Shown: positions 1-7,586 of the stretch, one piece after another
How positions within the stretch are numbered: position 1 is the stretch's first letter
Layout: each line of letters opens with the position of its first letter
Assembly (NCBI GenBank): GCA_964639665.1
Contig: CAZXEU010000206.1
Span: forward strand, 1 to 16,521
Origin: CAZXEU01 sp964639665
GTDB taxonomy: Bacteria > Bacteroidota > Rhodothermia > Rhodothermales > Bin80
Length of the DNA: 16,521 nucleotides
Direction: 5' to 3'
Made by a program: the position numbers and the translations under genes
Notes under the pieces: generated by a model
What the model was told of the DNA's origin: nothing
Database searches by the model: none
What the model saw: only the letters and a program-made list of their open reading frames with translations

Positions 1-467
1 GCGTACGCGGTCTGACCGGCATTTCCGGTCAGACCCACTACCGACGACAGGTTTATGATCTTGCCCCTGCGCCTTTTAACCATCGGGCGATAAACTGCCT
101 TGCAGAAGTTGAAGACGCTCTTGAGATTTGTCTCCAGGACACTGTCCCAGTCCTCTTCAGACAGGCGAAGGACGAGATTGTCCCGCGCAATGCCGGCGTT
201 GTTTACCAGAACGTCTATGCAGCCCCAGGCATCCAATACACTGTCGACGGCCGCTTGCGCCGAAGCCATCTGGCCTCCGTCCCCCTGGAATTGGAGCACT
301 CGCCCGCCTCGCGCCTCAAGCTGGGCCTTTAGTGCCTGAGCTGTATCGGCAGACGAACGGTACGTAAAGGCCACGCTCGCTCCCTGGTCGGCAAATGCCT
401 GGACGATGGCGCGTCCGATACCCCTCGTACCACCGGTAACCAAAACCACCTTCTCGGAAAAATCCAT
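1..467 (-). CDS. fabG: 3-oxoacyl-[acyl-carrier-protein] reductase FabG (partial, C-terminus cut off by window edge)
   Basis: NADPH-dependent reductase of the type II fatty-acid cycle, converting 3-oxoacyl-ACP to 3-hydroxyacyl-ACP in the cytoplasm. Only the first 155 codons are present. Seen directly: the Rossmann cofactor loop TGGTRGIG (residues 11-18), the NNAG motif (89-92), Asn114 in LETN, Ser142 in INLSSVVG, and Tyr155 as the last complete codon. The 13-residue spacing from Ser142 to Tyr155 matches the SDR catalytic Ser-Tyr pair. The following Lys lies outside the window. The ATG at 467 gives the normal short MDFSEKVVLVTGG start. It lies 17 bases after the fabD stop, so it is very probably the last visible gene of the leftward lipid operon. 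Other SDR enzymes share these motifs, but the fabD-fabH neighbours make FabG by far the best call. Confidence 0.95.
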   Translation of the reverse strand, partial: MDFSEKVVLVTGGTRGIGRAIVQAFADQGASVAFTYRSSADTAQALKAQLEARGGRVLQFQGDGGQMASAQAAVDSVLDAWGCIDVLVNNAGIARDNLVLRLSEEDWDSVLETNLKSVFNFCKAVYRPMVKRRRGKIINLSSVVGLTGNAGQTAY

Positions 468-484
468 AGGTCTTCTGTCTGGTT

Positions 485-1414
485 CTAGGCTTTCGTTATA
501 GCCGCGATATCTTCCGCGACTCCGACACTCTGACTGACTACATCTCGGCCCAGCGTGCGCCGCACCAGACCGATGAGAACGCGTCCTGGTCCCACTTCGA
601 CGAATCTCTCCGCCCCGTCATCCCGCATCCTGCGCAGTGTCTGGCTCCACAGAACGGGGGCGGTGAGCTGGCCAAGCATCGCGTCGAGGATTTCCTCGGG
701 CGACTGCGTTGGAGCGGCCGTTACATTGAGATAAACGGGCCACTTCGGCCGCCCGAGCCTGAGCTTTGACAATTCAGAGGCGAATTCGCGCCGCGCAGGT
801 TCCATTAGCGGTGAGTGGAACGCTCCGCTAACGGCAAGCGGTACAACCCGACGAACCTGCCGGCTACGCGCGAGCTGCATTAGGCGCTCAACCGCCTCCC
901 TGTCCCCCGACACCGCAATTTGCCCCGGCGCATTATAGTTCGCTGCAACAACTTCCGCGTCGTGGTCCGAAGCTTCCCGGCATAACCCCTGGACGCCATG
1001 TTCGTCCAGGCCGAGGACTGCCGCCATAGCACCCGGCCGTCGTGTGCCTGCCCGCGCCATGGCCTGCCCGCGGAATTGTACTAGCTTCAGGCCCACTTCA
1101 AAGGCTATCGCACCCGCGCCGCAGAGCGCTGTAATTTCTCCCAGGCTGTGACCGGCTACCATGTCCGGTGCGTGTCCGCTGCCTTGCAAGACGCGCAGCG
1201 TCGCCACTGAGTGCGTAAATACCGCCGGTTGCGTGATGTCGGTGGACTTAATTGCCTCCTTGTCCTGGCCGAAACATAACTCGGACAGCCCGAAGCCCAG
1301 GACACGGTCAGCAGTGTCAAATACCTCCCGGGCTGCACCGTAAGACTCATAGAGATCACGGCCCATTCCCGCATACTGCGAGCCCTGGCCGGGAAAAACG
1401 AAGGCAGATCGCAT
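485..1414 (-). CDS. fabD: Malonyl-CoA:ACP transacylase FabD
   Basis: Transfers malonyl from CoA to acyl carrier protein, supplying the extender unit for fatty-acid synthesis. The protein is 309 residues, normal for the family. Seen: FPGQGSQ near the N-terminus (7-13), the nucleophile elbow GHSLG with Ser90, Arg115 in QFRGQ (binds the malonyl carboxylate in the family), and His200 in SGAFHSPLM as the catalytic partner. The start is placed at 1414 because MRSAFVFPGQGSQ is the canonical beginning; the frame stays open for 40 more codons upstream, but these only overlap the end of fabH. Ten bases separate it from the fabH stop. No clear Shine-Dalgarno precedes the ATG, as is common in Bacteroidota relatives. 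Confidence 0.96.
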   Translation of the reverse strand: MRSAFVFPGQGSQYAGMGRDLYESYGAAREVFDTADRVLGFGLSELCFGQDKEAIKSTDITQPAVFTHSVATLRVLQGSGHAPDMVAGHSLGEITALCGAGAIAFEVGLKLVQFRGQAMARAGTRRPGAMAAVLGLDEHGVQGLCREASDHDAEVVAANYNAPGQIAVSGDREAVERLMQLARSRQVRRVVPLAVSGAFHSPLMEPARREFASELSKLRLGRPKWPVYLNVTAAPTQSPEEILDAMLGQLTAPVLWSQTLRRMRDDGAERFVEVGPGRVLIGLVRRTLGRDVVSQSVGVAEDIAAITKA

Positions 1415-1424
1415 GAACCAGTAA

Positions 1425-2468
1425 CTAGGGCTGCTCTTGCGATGCCGGAATCTCCCTGCCAGGCTCCGCTGCTGCGACTGCACCATCGTAAGCCCACTTG
1501 AGGTACGTAGCTCCCCACGTATAGCCGCCGCCAAAGGCGGCCAGAATGATGTTGTCTCCCTTGCACAACTGGTGTTCCCAGTCGTGAAGACACAAGGGTA
1601 TGGTGGCCGCCGTCGTATTGCCGTACCGTGAAATATTGAGCATCACGCGATCATTTGTAATTCCCATCCGCCTCCCGACGGCATCGATAATGCGCTGATT
1701 CGCCTGGTGCGGTACCAGAAAACGGACATCCTCGCCGGAAAGTCCGTTACGGGCCATCACTTCCTCCGCGACATCCGCCATGCCTTCGACCGCAACCTTG
1801 AAAACTGTCCGCCCGTCCTGATGCAAGAAGTGCATCTTGTTGCGCACGGTATCCAGCGTGGGCGGCCGAAGGCTGCCTCCGGCAGGCATGCAAAGCGACT
1901 GCCAGTTCCGTCCGTCGCTGTAGAGCGCGGAGTCAATCAGTCCGTTCCCGTCCGGGCTCGCTTCGAGGAGAACAGCTCCCGCACCATCTCCAAACAGGAC
2001 GCATGTGCTGCGATCGGTATAGTCCACAATGCTCGACATCTTGTCCGCGCCAATGACCAATACCTTTGCAAAGCGACCACTTTCGACGAAGGTAGCCCCT
2101 GTATTGAGTGCGAACAGGAAGCCGCTGCAAGCCGCAGACAGATCGAATCCCCAGGCCCGCTTGGCGCCAAGCTCCGCCTGAACCAAACAGGCGGTCGCCG
2201 GAAAGGACATATCGGGCGTCACCGTAGCCACAATGATAACGTCCACTTCTTCGGGACCAAGCCCTCGCTTGCGCAACGCTTCCCTGCCAGCACGCGCCGC
2301 CATATAGGATGTTGCCTTGTCCTTGTCCCAAAGAATGCGCCGTTCGCTGATACCGGTCCTGGTGCGTATCCACTCGTCAGTGGTGTCCACAAAGCGTAGC
2401 AAATCCTCGTTAGTCAGTCTCTCCTCAGGCAAGAAATGCCCAATGGCTGTAATGGAAGCTCTCGTCAT
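1425..2468 (-). CDS. fabH: 3-oxoacyl-ACP synthase III FabH (KAS III)
   Basis: Condenses an acyl-CoA primer with malonyl-ACP, the initiating step of type II fatty-acid synthesis; its primer choice shapes straight- versus branched-chain lipids. The protein is 347 residues. The catalytic triad is complete: Cys114 in LSAACSGF, His254 in PHQANQRI and Asn284 in ISRYGNTTAA. The C-terminal GGGYTWGATYLKW signature is also present, followed by about 20 extra low-complexity residues. The ATG at 2468 gives MTRASITAIGHFLPE, a typical KAS III start. It lies 39 bases downstream of plsX and 10 bases upstream of fabD, consistent with one transcript. Confidence 0.96.
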   Translation of the reverse strand: MTRASITAIGHFLPEERLTNEDLLRFVDTTDEWIRTRTGISERRILWDKDKATSYMAARAGREALRKRGLGPEEVDVIIVATVTPDMSFPATACLVQAELGAKRAWGFDLSAACSGFLFALNTGATFVESGRFAKVLVIGADKMSSIVDYTDRSTCVLFGDGAGAVLLEASPDGNGLIDSALYSDGRNWQSLCMPAGGSLRPPTLDTVRNKMHFLHQDGRTVFKVAVEGMADVAEEVMARNGLSGEDVRFLVPHQANQRIIDAVGRRMGITNDRVMLNISRYGNTTAATIPLCLHDWEHQLCKGDNIILAAFGGGYTWGATYLKWAYDGAVAAAEPGREIPASQEQP

Positions 2469-2476
2469 TTGACTTG

Positions 2477-2492
2477 GCGGCGCAGGCGCCGC
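2477..2492. repeat. GC-rich hairpin between plsX and fabH
   Basis: GCGGCGC-AG-GCGCCGC is a perfect 7 bp inverted repeat with a 2 base centre. It sits just upstream of the fabH ATG on the minus strand, inside the 39-base plsX-fabH gap. No T-run follows it in either direction, so it is not a convincing terminator. It could slow ribosome access to fabH or stabilise an mRNA end; this is inference only. Confidence 0.35.
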
Positions 2493-2507
2493 ACCTTCTC
2501 TTGCTGA

Positions 2508-3518
2508 CTAACTGCCCGAACGCGGCGACAGCTCTGCGGCAATGGTCTGACTCATATTCAACGCCGCAGCACGTGCTGCCATGAGTATACACCGTTCAAC
2601 CGCGCGCGCCGTTGAACGACCGTGCATTATGAAGACGGTGCCATCGATACCCAGTAGGGGTGCCCCGCCGCCGTACTCCTCCGGATTGAATCGTGCTGCC
2701 AATCCTTCGAAAATACTGTCAATAGACCTAGCCACCTCGTCGTCGATGCCGAGCCGGTCGATTTCCTGCCGCGCTAGGGCTGGCAACGCCGTCATTATGC
2801 TCTCTCCCAGCTTGAGGATAACATTGCCAACGAATCCATCACAAACTACTACGTCTGCGCCATGATGCAGTATGTCCCGTCCTTCCACGTTGCCCACAAA
2901 CTGCACGTTGTGCGCGCCTGCGAACAATGCGTTGGCAGCCTTTACCAACTCATTGCCCTTGCCGGGTTCCTCGCCAACGCTCAGCAGACCGACTCTCGGA
3001 TTGTCCATTCCCATTAGCAGACGACAATACGCGGAGCCCATTTGCCCAAACTGCAGAAGGTGCTCCGCCTTGCTATCCATATTCGAGCCCACATCCAGCA
3101 GCAGGCATACACCGCTCGTCGTTGGATAGTAGGAGGGAAGCGTGGGCCTGGCCACATTCGGCAAGCGCCCGAGAATGAATAGAGACGCGGCGACCGTCGC
3201 TCCCGTATTGCCTGCACTGAGGAAAGCGTCCGTCCGGCCTCTCCGATGGTCACGCAGTCCGACATGTATGGAAGACTGCCTTTTCGTACGGACAGCTGCA
3301 ACCGGCGGCTCGCCCATCCCGATGACTTCGGGAGCATCTACGACCTGGATGCCATGGCCGCCTCCCTTCGGCAGAATCTGCTGCAGGCAAGACTGCTGGC
3401 CGTAAAGCACGACCTGCAGGGGGGCAGGGCTGCTTTGCAGAGCGAGCAACGCCCCCTCCACAACAACGTAGGGGGCATCATCTCCACCCATTGCGTCTAC
3501 GGCAACGCGAGTAGCCAT
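2508..3518 (-). CDS. plsX: Phosphate acyltransferase PlsX
   Basis: Converts acyl-ACP plus phosphate to acyl-phosphate, the donor used by the membrane enzyme PlsY to make lysophosphatidic acid; it is a peripheral membrane protein linking fatty-acid and phospholipid synthesis. The protein is 336 residues, the usual size. Seen: VAVDAMGGD at the N-terminus (6-13), SAGNTGATVA (101-110), LDVGSNMDSK (141-150), GNVEGRDI (209-216), VCDGFVGNV (225-233) and a C-terminal YGGGAPLLGI then HGRS. The ATG at 3518 is the only sensible start before the AVDAMGGD motif. It lies 105 bases after rpmF and 39 bases before fabH, the common rpmF-plsX-fabH arrangement. Confidence 0.96.
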   Translation of the reverse strand: MATRVAVDAMGGDDAPYVVVEGALLALQSSPAPLQVVLYGQQSCLQQILPKGGGHGIQVVDAPEVIGMGEPPVAAVRTKRQSSIHVGLRDHRRGRTDAFLSAGNTGATVAASLFILGRLPNVARPTLPSYYPTTSGVCLLLDVGSNMDSKAEHLLQFGQMGSAYCRLLMGMDNPRVGLLSVGEEPGKGNELVKAANALFAGAHNVQFVGNVEGRDILHHGADVVVCDGFVGNVILKLGESIMTALPALARQEIDRLGIDDEVARSIDSIFEGLAARFNPEEYGGGAPLLGIDGTVFIMHGRSTARAVERCILMAARAAALNMSQTIAAELSPRSGS

Positions 3519-3623
3519 CCGAGCTTAGCCAGAGGTCGAGGCAGGCGGCACGGCAATCACCAACGTATTACAGTAAACAGAATCCAGTGGCAATTCCCGG
3601 TTGCCGGAGAGCGCCTCACACGC

Positions 3624-3815
3624 CTATAGCTGCTCCTCTGCCTCCAGTATCTGCCGGCCCCGGTACAGGCCGCAGCTGGGGCAAACACGGTGCCGGAGCT
3701 TGGCGCTTCCACAATTTGGGCACTCCATGGTGCCTGGCTTGCTCAGGCTTCCGTAATACACGCTTCTGCGCTTTGCTGCACGCGATTTCGAGTGTTTTCG
3801 CTTGGGATTGGCCAT
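3624..3815 (-). CDS. rpmF: 50S ribosomal protein L32, zinc-ribbon form
   Basis: Small basic protein of the large ribosomal subunit. Its 63 residues open with MANPKRKHSKSRAAKRRS, the standard L32 start, and carry two CxxC knuckles (Cys32/Cys35 and Cys45/Cys48) expected to bind one zinc ion. All four ligands are present, so this is the zinc-dependent paralogue type rather than the zinc-free type made under zinc limitation in some bacteria. The gene sits 19 bases after the DUF177 gene and before plsX, a pairing conserved across many phyla. Confidence 0.97.
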   Translation of the reverse strand: MANPKRKHSKSRAAKRRSVYYGSLSKPGTMECPNCGSAKLRHRVCPSCGLYRGRQILEAEEQL

Positions 3816-3834
3816 TGTCTAGGTTGCTCCGCTT

Positions 3835-4320
3835 TCAGTATGAGAATGCATTCTCTCGTATGCTCAGTAGTGTTTCCCAACGGGCGTCAACGCCGCTTCC
3901 GGGGCCGCCAAACACGGTCTGGATGTCCACGCTTTCCGCCGCGGGCGACACCTTCCGCACCGGGACAGCCAGCAGAATCGTGTCTCGCACAATGGCGGTC
4001 ACGTCAATAGTCTTGTCATGCACGCCAAAATAGTGCACTTCATCGTGGCTATCGTCGACTACACCGTTTACTTTCGCGGACGAGGCGACAAACAGGACCG
4101 AGCACGAACCATCTACGGGCCGCCTGAACTCTTCCAGTGTCCGGTCACAGATCAAGGAGGCCATCGCTCGTGCCCGTACCTTTACGCGCACGTTCCCGCC
4201 GGACGGTTGCGCGCGTATCTCTACCTGTAAGTCTGCAAACTGGTCGGGATCAAGACCCAGCGTTTTCGCTTCGGGCCGGCACGAGTACGTCGCAGGAAAG
4301 CCCAGTTCAATCCTCAGCAT
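3835..4320 (-). CDS. YceD/DUF177 family protein
   Basis: A 161-residue member of the DUF177 (YceD) family, which is typically encoded next to rpmF; a role linked to large-subunit rRNA accumulation has been reported for bacterial and plant homologues. Seen: the central signature VRARAMASLICDRTLEEF (around residues 50-70), IDVTAIVRDTILLAVPV in the C-terminal half, and a final DARWETL resembling the usual DPRW motif. The chosen ATG at 4320 gives MLRIELGFPA; an upstream in-frame ATG at 4347 would add nine residues that do not look conserved. It is the first gene of the leftward operon, so that operon's promoter should lie within the origin region. I assign the family from motifs and context; the biochemical function is not visible in the sequence. 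Confidence 0.85.
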   Translation of the reverse strand: MLRIELGFPATYSCRPEAKTLGLDPDQFADLQVEIRAQPSGGNVRVKVRARAMASLICDRTLEEFRRPVDGSCSVLFVASSAKVNGVVDDSHDEVHYFGVHDKTIDVTAIVRDTILLAVPVRKVSPAAESVDIQTVFGGPGSGVDARWETLLSIRENAFSY

Positions 4321-4460
4321 GCTCTCCGATCTGGCGGGTTTTCCCACTGTAGTCCATTTCTATTGTCTGCGACGGCTGGTTGTTCCGATGCCGGCAGCTG
4401 CCACCCCGGCTGCTTCCAGGGCTTTCTCCAATTCTCCCCGACATTGGCGGCGCAATTGCC

Positions 4461-4490
4461 TTGACACCGTGCCCCTCATTCCTGTAGATT
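4461..4490 (+). promoter_or_regulatory. Sigma70-like promoter motif pointing into oriC/dnaA
   Basis: TTGACA (4461-4466), an 18-base spacer, then TAGATT (4485-4490), matching the -35 consensus fully and four of six -10 bases. It would transcribe through the DnaA boxes toward dnaA. Bacteroidota-type housekeeping promoters usually differ from this pattern, so chance occurrence is quite possible. Confidence 0.25.
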
Positions 4491-4555
4491 CCTGCGTAAC
4501 GTTCCGTTAATGTGCAGCTGACGATCAGCCTCTGCCGGCAACCGATATCGCTCGC

Positions 4556-4575
4556 CGTGGACAAGTTGTGGACAA
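4556..4575 (-). promoter_or_regulatory. Tandem pair of DnaA boxes
   Basis: Read on the plus strand, CGTGGACAA (4556-4564) and TGTGGACAA (4567-4575) repeat with an 11-base period, about one helical turn. On the minus strand the second box is TTGTCCACA, the form preferred in several high-GC bacteria and one base from the E. coli consensus TTATCCACA; the first differs from it at the last base. The same orientation and helical phasing suit cooperative DnaA binding. Confidence 0.65.
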
Positions 4576-4646
4576 GCCGGGCTTGGGCATCAAGTAACGC
4601 CAGATCAGGGATTCAAAGATCCTGGCAGATTCACATGGATTGGACG

Positions 4647-4672
4647 TAAGTAAAGCAATTACAGTTGTTTAT
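4647..4672. other. AT-rich candidate DNA-unwinding element
   Basis: This 26-base stretch (TAAGTAAAG through TTTAT) contains only six G or C bases, about 23 percent, in a neighbourhood well above 50 percent GC. It lies about 70 bases from the tandem DnaA boxes, on the side facing dnaA, a plausible place for initial strand opening. No clear repeated 13-mers or DnaA-trio run is obvious, so this is a candidate only. Confidence 0.4.
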
Positions 4673-4722
4673 GGGGTTGACTGGTCACATCTTTACTCGC
4701 GAGGCACCCTGCAAGGCTAACC

Positions 4723-4753
4723 TTTGTAACGGCTTGGCACCTCATACCCTTTG
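4723..4753 (+). promoter_or_regulatory. Bacteroidota-style promoter candidate for dnaA
   Basis: TTTG at 4723-4726, an 18-base spacer, then TACCCTTTG at 4745-4753 resembles the Bacteroidota pattern TTTG-N19-21-TAnnTTTG, with one extra base inside the -7 element. If real, the transcript starts near 4760 with a leader of about 190 bases, and the -7 element overlaps the DnaA box at 4752-4760, which would permit autorepression. A similar TAACCTTTG occurs at 4718-4726. Confidence 0.3.
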
Positions 4754-4760
4754 TGAATAA
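4752..4760 (-). promoter_or_regulatory. DnaA box, consensus match
   Basis: TGTGAATAA on the plus strand is TTATTCACA on the minus strand, a full match to the TTATNCACA consensus. It lies 190 bases before the dnaA start and about 180 bases from the tandem boxes, in the same orientation as them. Confidence 0.6.
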
Positions 4761-4865
4761 CTCAACCCTGGACTATCGGCAGGTGGCGATCATGCCGTGT
4801 CAGAAATTGGAATGCCCTTCGCTGCCCGCAGCGCCGGTTTGCAATCTCAGCCAGAGGCCAAACCA

Positions 4866-4875
4866 TTAGCGCTAA
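4866..4875. repeat. Perfect 10 bp palindrome in the dnaA leader
   Basis: TTAGCGCTAA is a perfect palindrome 75 bases upstream of the dnaA ATG. It could be a binding site for a dimeric regulator or simply chance; no second copy was noticed in the window. Confidence 0.3.
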
Positions 4876-4949
4876 CCTGAACCGCCAACATCCGGGCGGC
4901 CATCCTTCCGACAAGCAGACGCCAACTCGTCTCGAAGCCATGTTTGCCG

Positions 4950-6386
4950 ATGAATGACTCACCGGAAGCCCTCTGGCAGGCCTGCCTTGACATCATTCGG
5001 GACAACGTTAGCGTCCAGAGCTTCAGAACCTGGTTCGAACCGCTGAAGGCGGTCAGTTTTCAGTCGGACGGCGAACTGCATAAGTTGACGGTCAAGCTTC
5101 CGAGCCGGTTCTACTACGAGTGGCTGGAAGAGCACTATTTTGCCCTCCTACAAAAGACATTGACGAAAGTACTTGGCCCCGGCGGCCGCCTGTATTACGA
5201 CATCGTGATCGAACGTCTGGACGAAGGCGATGCCTCCATGCTGTTGCCGCCACGGACGCAGGCCTATGCCCCTTCGCCTCGGCATACGGAGCAAGGACCC
5301 GATGAGCCCAGAACCGGCTTGGCCTTCGGAGAGCCCATTGAAAGCGGCGATGTCGACTGCCGGCTCAATGCCTCCTACACATTCGAGAACTTTATTGAAG
5401 GTGACTGCAACAGGCTTGCCCGAAGCGCCGCTTTGGCCATTGCCGAAAACCCGGGGTCCACTGCGTTCAATCCGTTTCTCATATACGGCGGCGTAGGCCT
5501 CGGCAAGACCCATCTGGTCCACGCAATAGGCAACAGGATCAGGGCAGGAATCGGCGATCGGGCCATTCTTTACACATCCAGTGACCGGTTTACCAACGAA
5601 TTTCTGAGTGCGCTCCAGCACAACAGAGCGCGCGAATTCTCCCAGTTTTATCGCGGCATCGATGTCTTGATGATCGACGATGTGCAGTTTTTCGGCCGCA
5701 AGGAGAAGACGCAGGAGGAATTCTTTCACATCTTCAATGACCTCCACCAGATTGGAAAGCAAATAGTGCTGTCTGCCGACCGGCCACCCCGCGACATAGA
5801 CGGCATTGAGGATCGGCTGCTTTCGCGCTTCCAGTGGGGGCTGACCGCCGACTTGCAGGCCCCAGGGCTTGAAACGCGCATGGCCATTCTGAACCGAAAG
5901 GCCTCGGACGACGGGATTGAGTTTCCTCCGGAGGTTATCGAATTCATTGCCCACAACGTCAAGAGCAACATACGCGAGCTGGAAGGCGCCCTCATTCGTC
6001 TGTTGGCCCACGCCACGCTGCACGACGAGGAGATACATCTGGCAATGGCAAAGGGCATCCTCAAGGACCTGATAAAGGAGTCTCGCGTCTCGCTTTCAAT
6101 CGACCAGATCCAGGCGATTGTGTGCGAATACTTTAACCTGGACCAGGACTTGGTCAGGGCCAAGACCAGGAAACGCGAAGTTGTTCAGGCCCGCCAATTG
6201 GCCATGTATTTTTCAAAGGAATTGACCCACCATTCGCTAAAGACGATCGGACTGCAGTTTGGGGGACGCGACCACTCTACGGTAATCCACGCCAATCGCA
6301 CCGTGAATGATCATCTGGAGACTGATCCGAAGTATAGAGACATGGTTCAGTCTCTGAGGCAGCAGCTCGACCTGCGGAGTCGGTAG
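4950..6386 (+). CDS. dnaA: Chromosomal replication initiator protein DnaA
   Basis: AAA+ ATPase that binds DnaA boxes, melts the origin and loads the DnaB helicase. The 478 residues show all domains: domain I with ALWQACLDIIRDNVSVQSF, a linker around 95-140, and domain III with Walker A GGVGLGKTH (180-188), Walker B LMIDDVQFF, sensor 1 around VLSADRPP (273-280), an arginine-finger region RLLSRFQWGL (289-298) and sensor 2 NIRELEGAL (340-348). Domain IV has the DNA-binding signature GGRDHSTVIHANR (438-450). The start at 4950 is chosen because it opens MNDSPEALW; a TTG two codons upstream is possible, and the ATG at 4940 is in another frame and stops at once. It reads away from oriC and is followed by dnaN. 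Confidence 0.97.
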   Translation: MNDSPEALWQACLDIIRDNVSVQSFRTWFEPLKAVSFQSDGELHKLTVKLPSRFYYEWLEEHYFALLQKTLTKVLGPGGRLYYDIVIERLDEGDASMLLPPRTQAYAPSPRHTEQGPDEPRTGLAFGEPIESGDVDCRLNASYTFENFIEGDCNRLARSAALAIAENPGSTAFNPFLIYGGVGLGKTHLVHAIGNRIRAGIGDRAILYTSSDRFTNEFLSALQHNRAREFSQFYRGIDVLMIDDVQFFGRKEKTQEEFFHIFNDLHQIGKQIVLSADRPPRDIDGIEDRLLSRFQWGLTADLQAPGLETRMAILNRKASDDGIEFPPEVIEFIAHNVKSNIRELEGALIRLLAHATLHDEEIHLAMAKGILKDLIKESRVSLSIDQIQAIVCEYFNLDQDLVRAKTRKREVVQARQLAMYFSKELTHHSLKTIGLQFGGRDHSTVIHANRTVNDHLETDPKYRDMVQSLRQQLDLRSR

Positions 6387-6416
6387 GGATCCAAAGCTCG
6401 CTGGCTTCGTACGCCT

Positions 6417-6430
6417 CCGGCAATTGCCGG
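6417..6430. repeat. Perfect 14 bp palindrome just upstream of dnaN
   Basis: CCGGCAATTGCCGG is a perfect palindrome ending five bases before the dnaN ATG, within the 49-base dnaA-dnaN gap. In RNA it can fold as a 5 bp CCGGC/GCCGG stem with an AAUU loop in the translation-initiation region. As DNA it could be an operator. The function is unknown. Confidence 0.4.
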
Positions 6431-6435
6431 CTTCC

Positions 6436-7560
6436 ATGAGATTTACGACTTCAAGCGCAACACTCAAAGAAGCCCTGAGCTCTGTCGCGGGTGCATTGCC
6501 ATCCAAGACGAGCATGACCATTCTAGAGTGCGCGCTGCTCGAACGAGACGGGGACCGCTTGTGCCTTAGCGCAACGGATCTGGACGTTTCCGTCATCAAG
6601 CGCATCGACGTACACCACGAGACCGACAGCGGCATCGACCGCATTGCCGTGCCTGCCCGTCGGCTCCTGGATACCCTGCGCGCCCTGCCGGAATTGCCGG
6701 TCACCTTTGTGTCGGATACGGAGTTTCGCCTCTCACTCAAGACGGACCAGGGTGTATACCGTATGGCGGGGTATGACGGAGCCGATTATCCGGCGTTACC
6801 CGAGCTGTCGGACGGCGAACACATTGAGACTACGGGCGCCGTCCTGCGCAGGGCATTGGCCATGACAAGCTTTGCGGCCAGCACGGATAGTTCGCGCATT
6901 GCGATGACGGGCATCTGTTTTCAAATTGACCCTGACCGGGGTCGCGCCGTGGCCACCGATGGCCACAGGCTCGTCAAGTTCACGCTGAATGCCCTTACCA
7001 GCCCCCGGGCTGTTCAGTTTGTTGTTCCCAGCAAGGCCTTTTCCCTGGCGGCGCGCGTGGCCTCGGCCGGAGCTTGTGGCATAGTAGTCGGAGCGGACCA
7101 CGTTTCCTTTGACTATGGTGACGCGCGTGTGTTTGCGCGTCTGATCGATGCCCGGTATCCAAATTACGAGGCCGTTATACCGCGGGAGAATGACAAGCGC
7201 TGCGTAGTGCATCGGCAGAGCCTCTTGTCTGCCATTCAGCGTGCAAACCTGTATGCTTCGCAGACAACCCGGCAGATTCGCTTGCATTTCGCGGACGACT
7301 CTCTCGAAGTGTTGGCCGAGGACCTTGAGCGCGCCAGCGAGGCACGGGAATCGGTCGTATGCGAATATGACAAGGAAGTCCTCCTGATGGCTTTCAATGG
7401 CGAATACCTGGTAGAAGTCCTCAAGCACCTCGAATCTGAACATGTGGCGTTTGATCTTGGCCACAGGGACCGGGCGGGCATAGTTACGCCAGTTGAGCAG
7501 ACGGACGGGGAAGAGGTTATGATGCTCATTATGCCGGTCATGCTTAATACCTACGCATAG
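6436..7560 (+). CDS. dnaN: DNA polymerase III subunit beta (sliding clamp)
   Basis: Ring-shaped processivity factor that holds the replicative polymerase and repair proteins on DNA. The 374 residues match the family length. Recognisable parts are MRFTTSSATLKEALSSV at the start, the first-domain segment LSATDLDVSVIKRIDV, YRMAGYDGADYPALPEL around residue 110-125, and the C-terminal MLIMPVMLN, which corresponds to the hydrophobic tail forming the clamp-binding pocket. The ATG at 6436 fits the canonical N-terminus; a TTG four codons upstream lies within the palindrome and is less likely. dnaA-dnaN adjacency is the usual arrangement at bacterial origins. Confidence 0.96.
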   Translation: MRFTTSSATLKEALSSVAGALPSKTSMTILECALLERDGDRLCLSATDLDVSVIKRIDVHHETDSGIDRIAVPARRLLDTLRALPELPVTFVSDTEFRLSLKTDQGVYRMAGYDGADYPALPELSDGEHIETTGAVLRRALAMTSFAASTDSSRIAMTGICFQIDPDRGRAVATDGHRLVKFTLNALTSPRAVQFVVPSKAFSLAARVASAGACGIVVGADHVSFDYGDARVFARLIDARYPNYEAVIPRENDKRCVVHRQSLLSAIQRANLYASQTTRQIRLHFADDSLEVLAEDLERASEARESVVCEYDKEVLLMAFNGEYLVEVLKHLESEHVAFDLGHRDRAGIVTPVEQTDGEEVMMLIMPVMLNTYA

Positions 7561-7586
7561 CCTTAATCGATTCTTCGCCGAACTAT

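Larger units (their letters stand above)
4321..4949. other. oriC: Probable chromosomal replication origin (oriC)
   Basis: This 629-base non-coding stretch separates the leftward lipid operon from dnaA. It contains two tandem DnaA-box-like sequences at 4556-4575, a third consensus box at 4752-4760, and an AT-rich segment at 4647-4672 between them. Divergent transcription around dnaA with clustered boxes is the classic bacterial oriC layout. Short frames that cross the region look like shadows without recognisable families. Only three good boxes are visible by eye, so the assignment rests on position plus these motifs. GC-skew inversion here in the whole genome would confirm it. Confidence 0.7.

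Noticed and set aside
4307..4564. 85-codon minus-strand frame within the origin region
   Set aside because: It overlaps the DUF177 start and the DnaA boxes, shows no recognisable family and has low-complexity, shadow-like composition.
4762..4962. 66-codon minus-strand frame overlapping the dnaA start
   Set aside because: No family resemblance; it covers the dnaA leader and start in antisense and is best explained as chance in GC-rich DNA.
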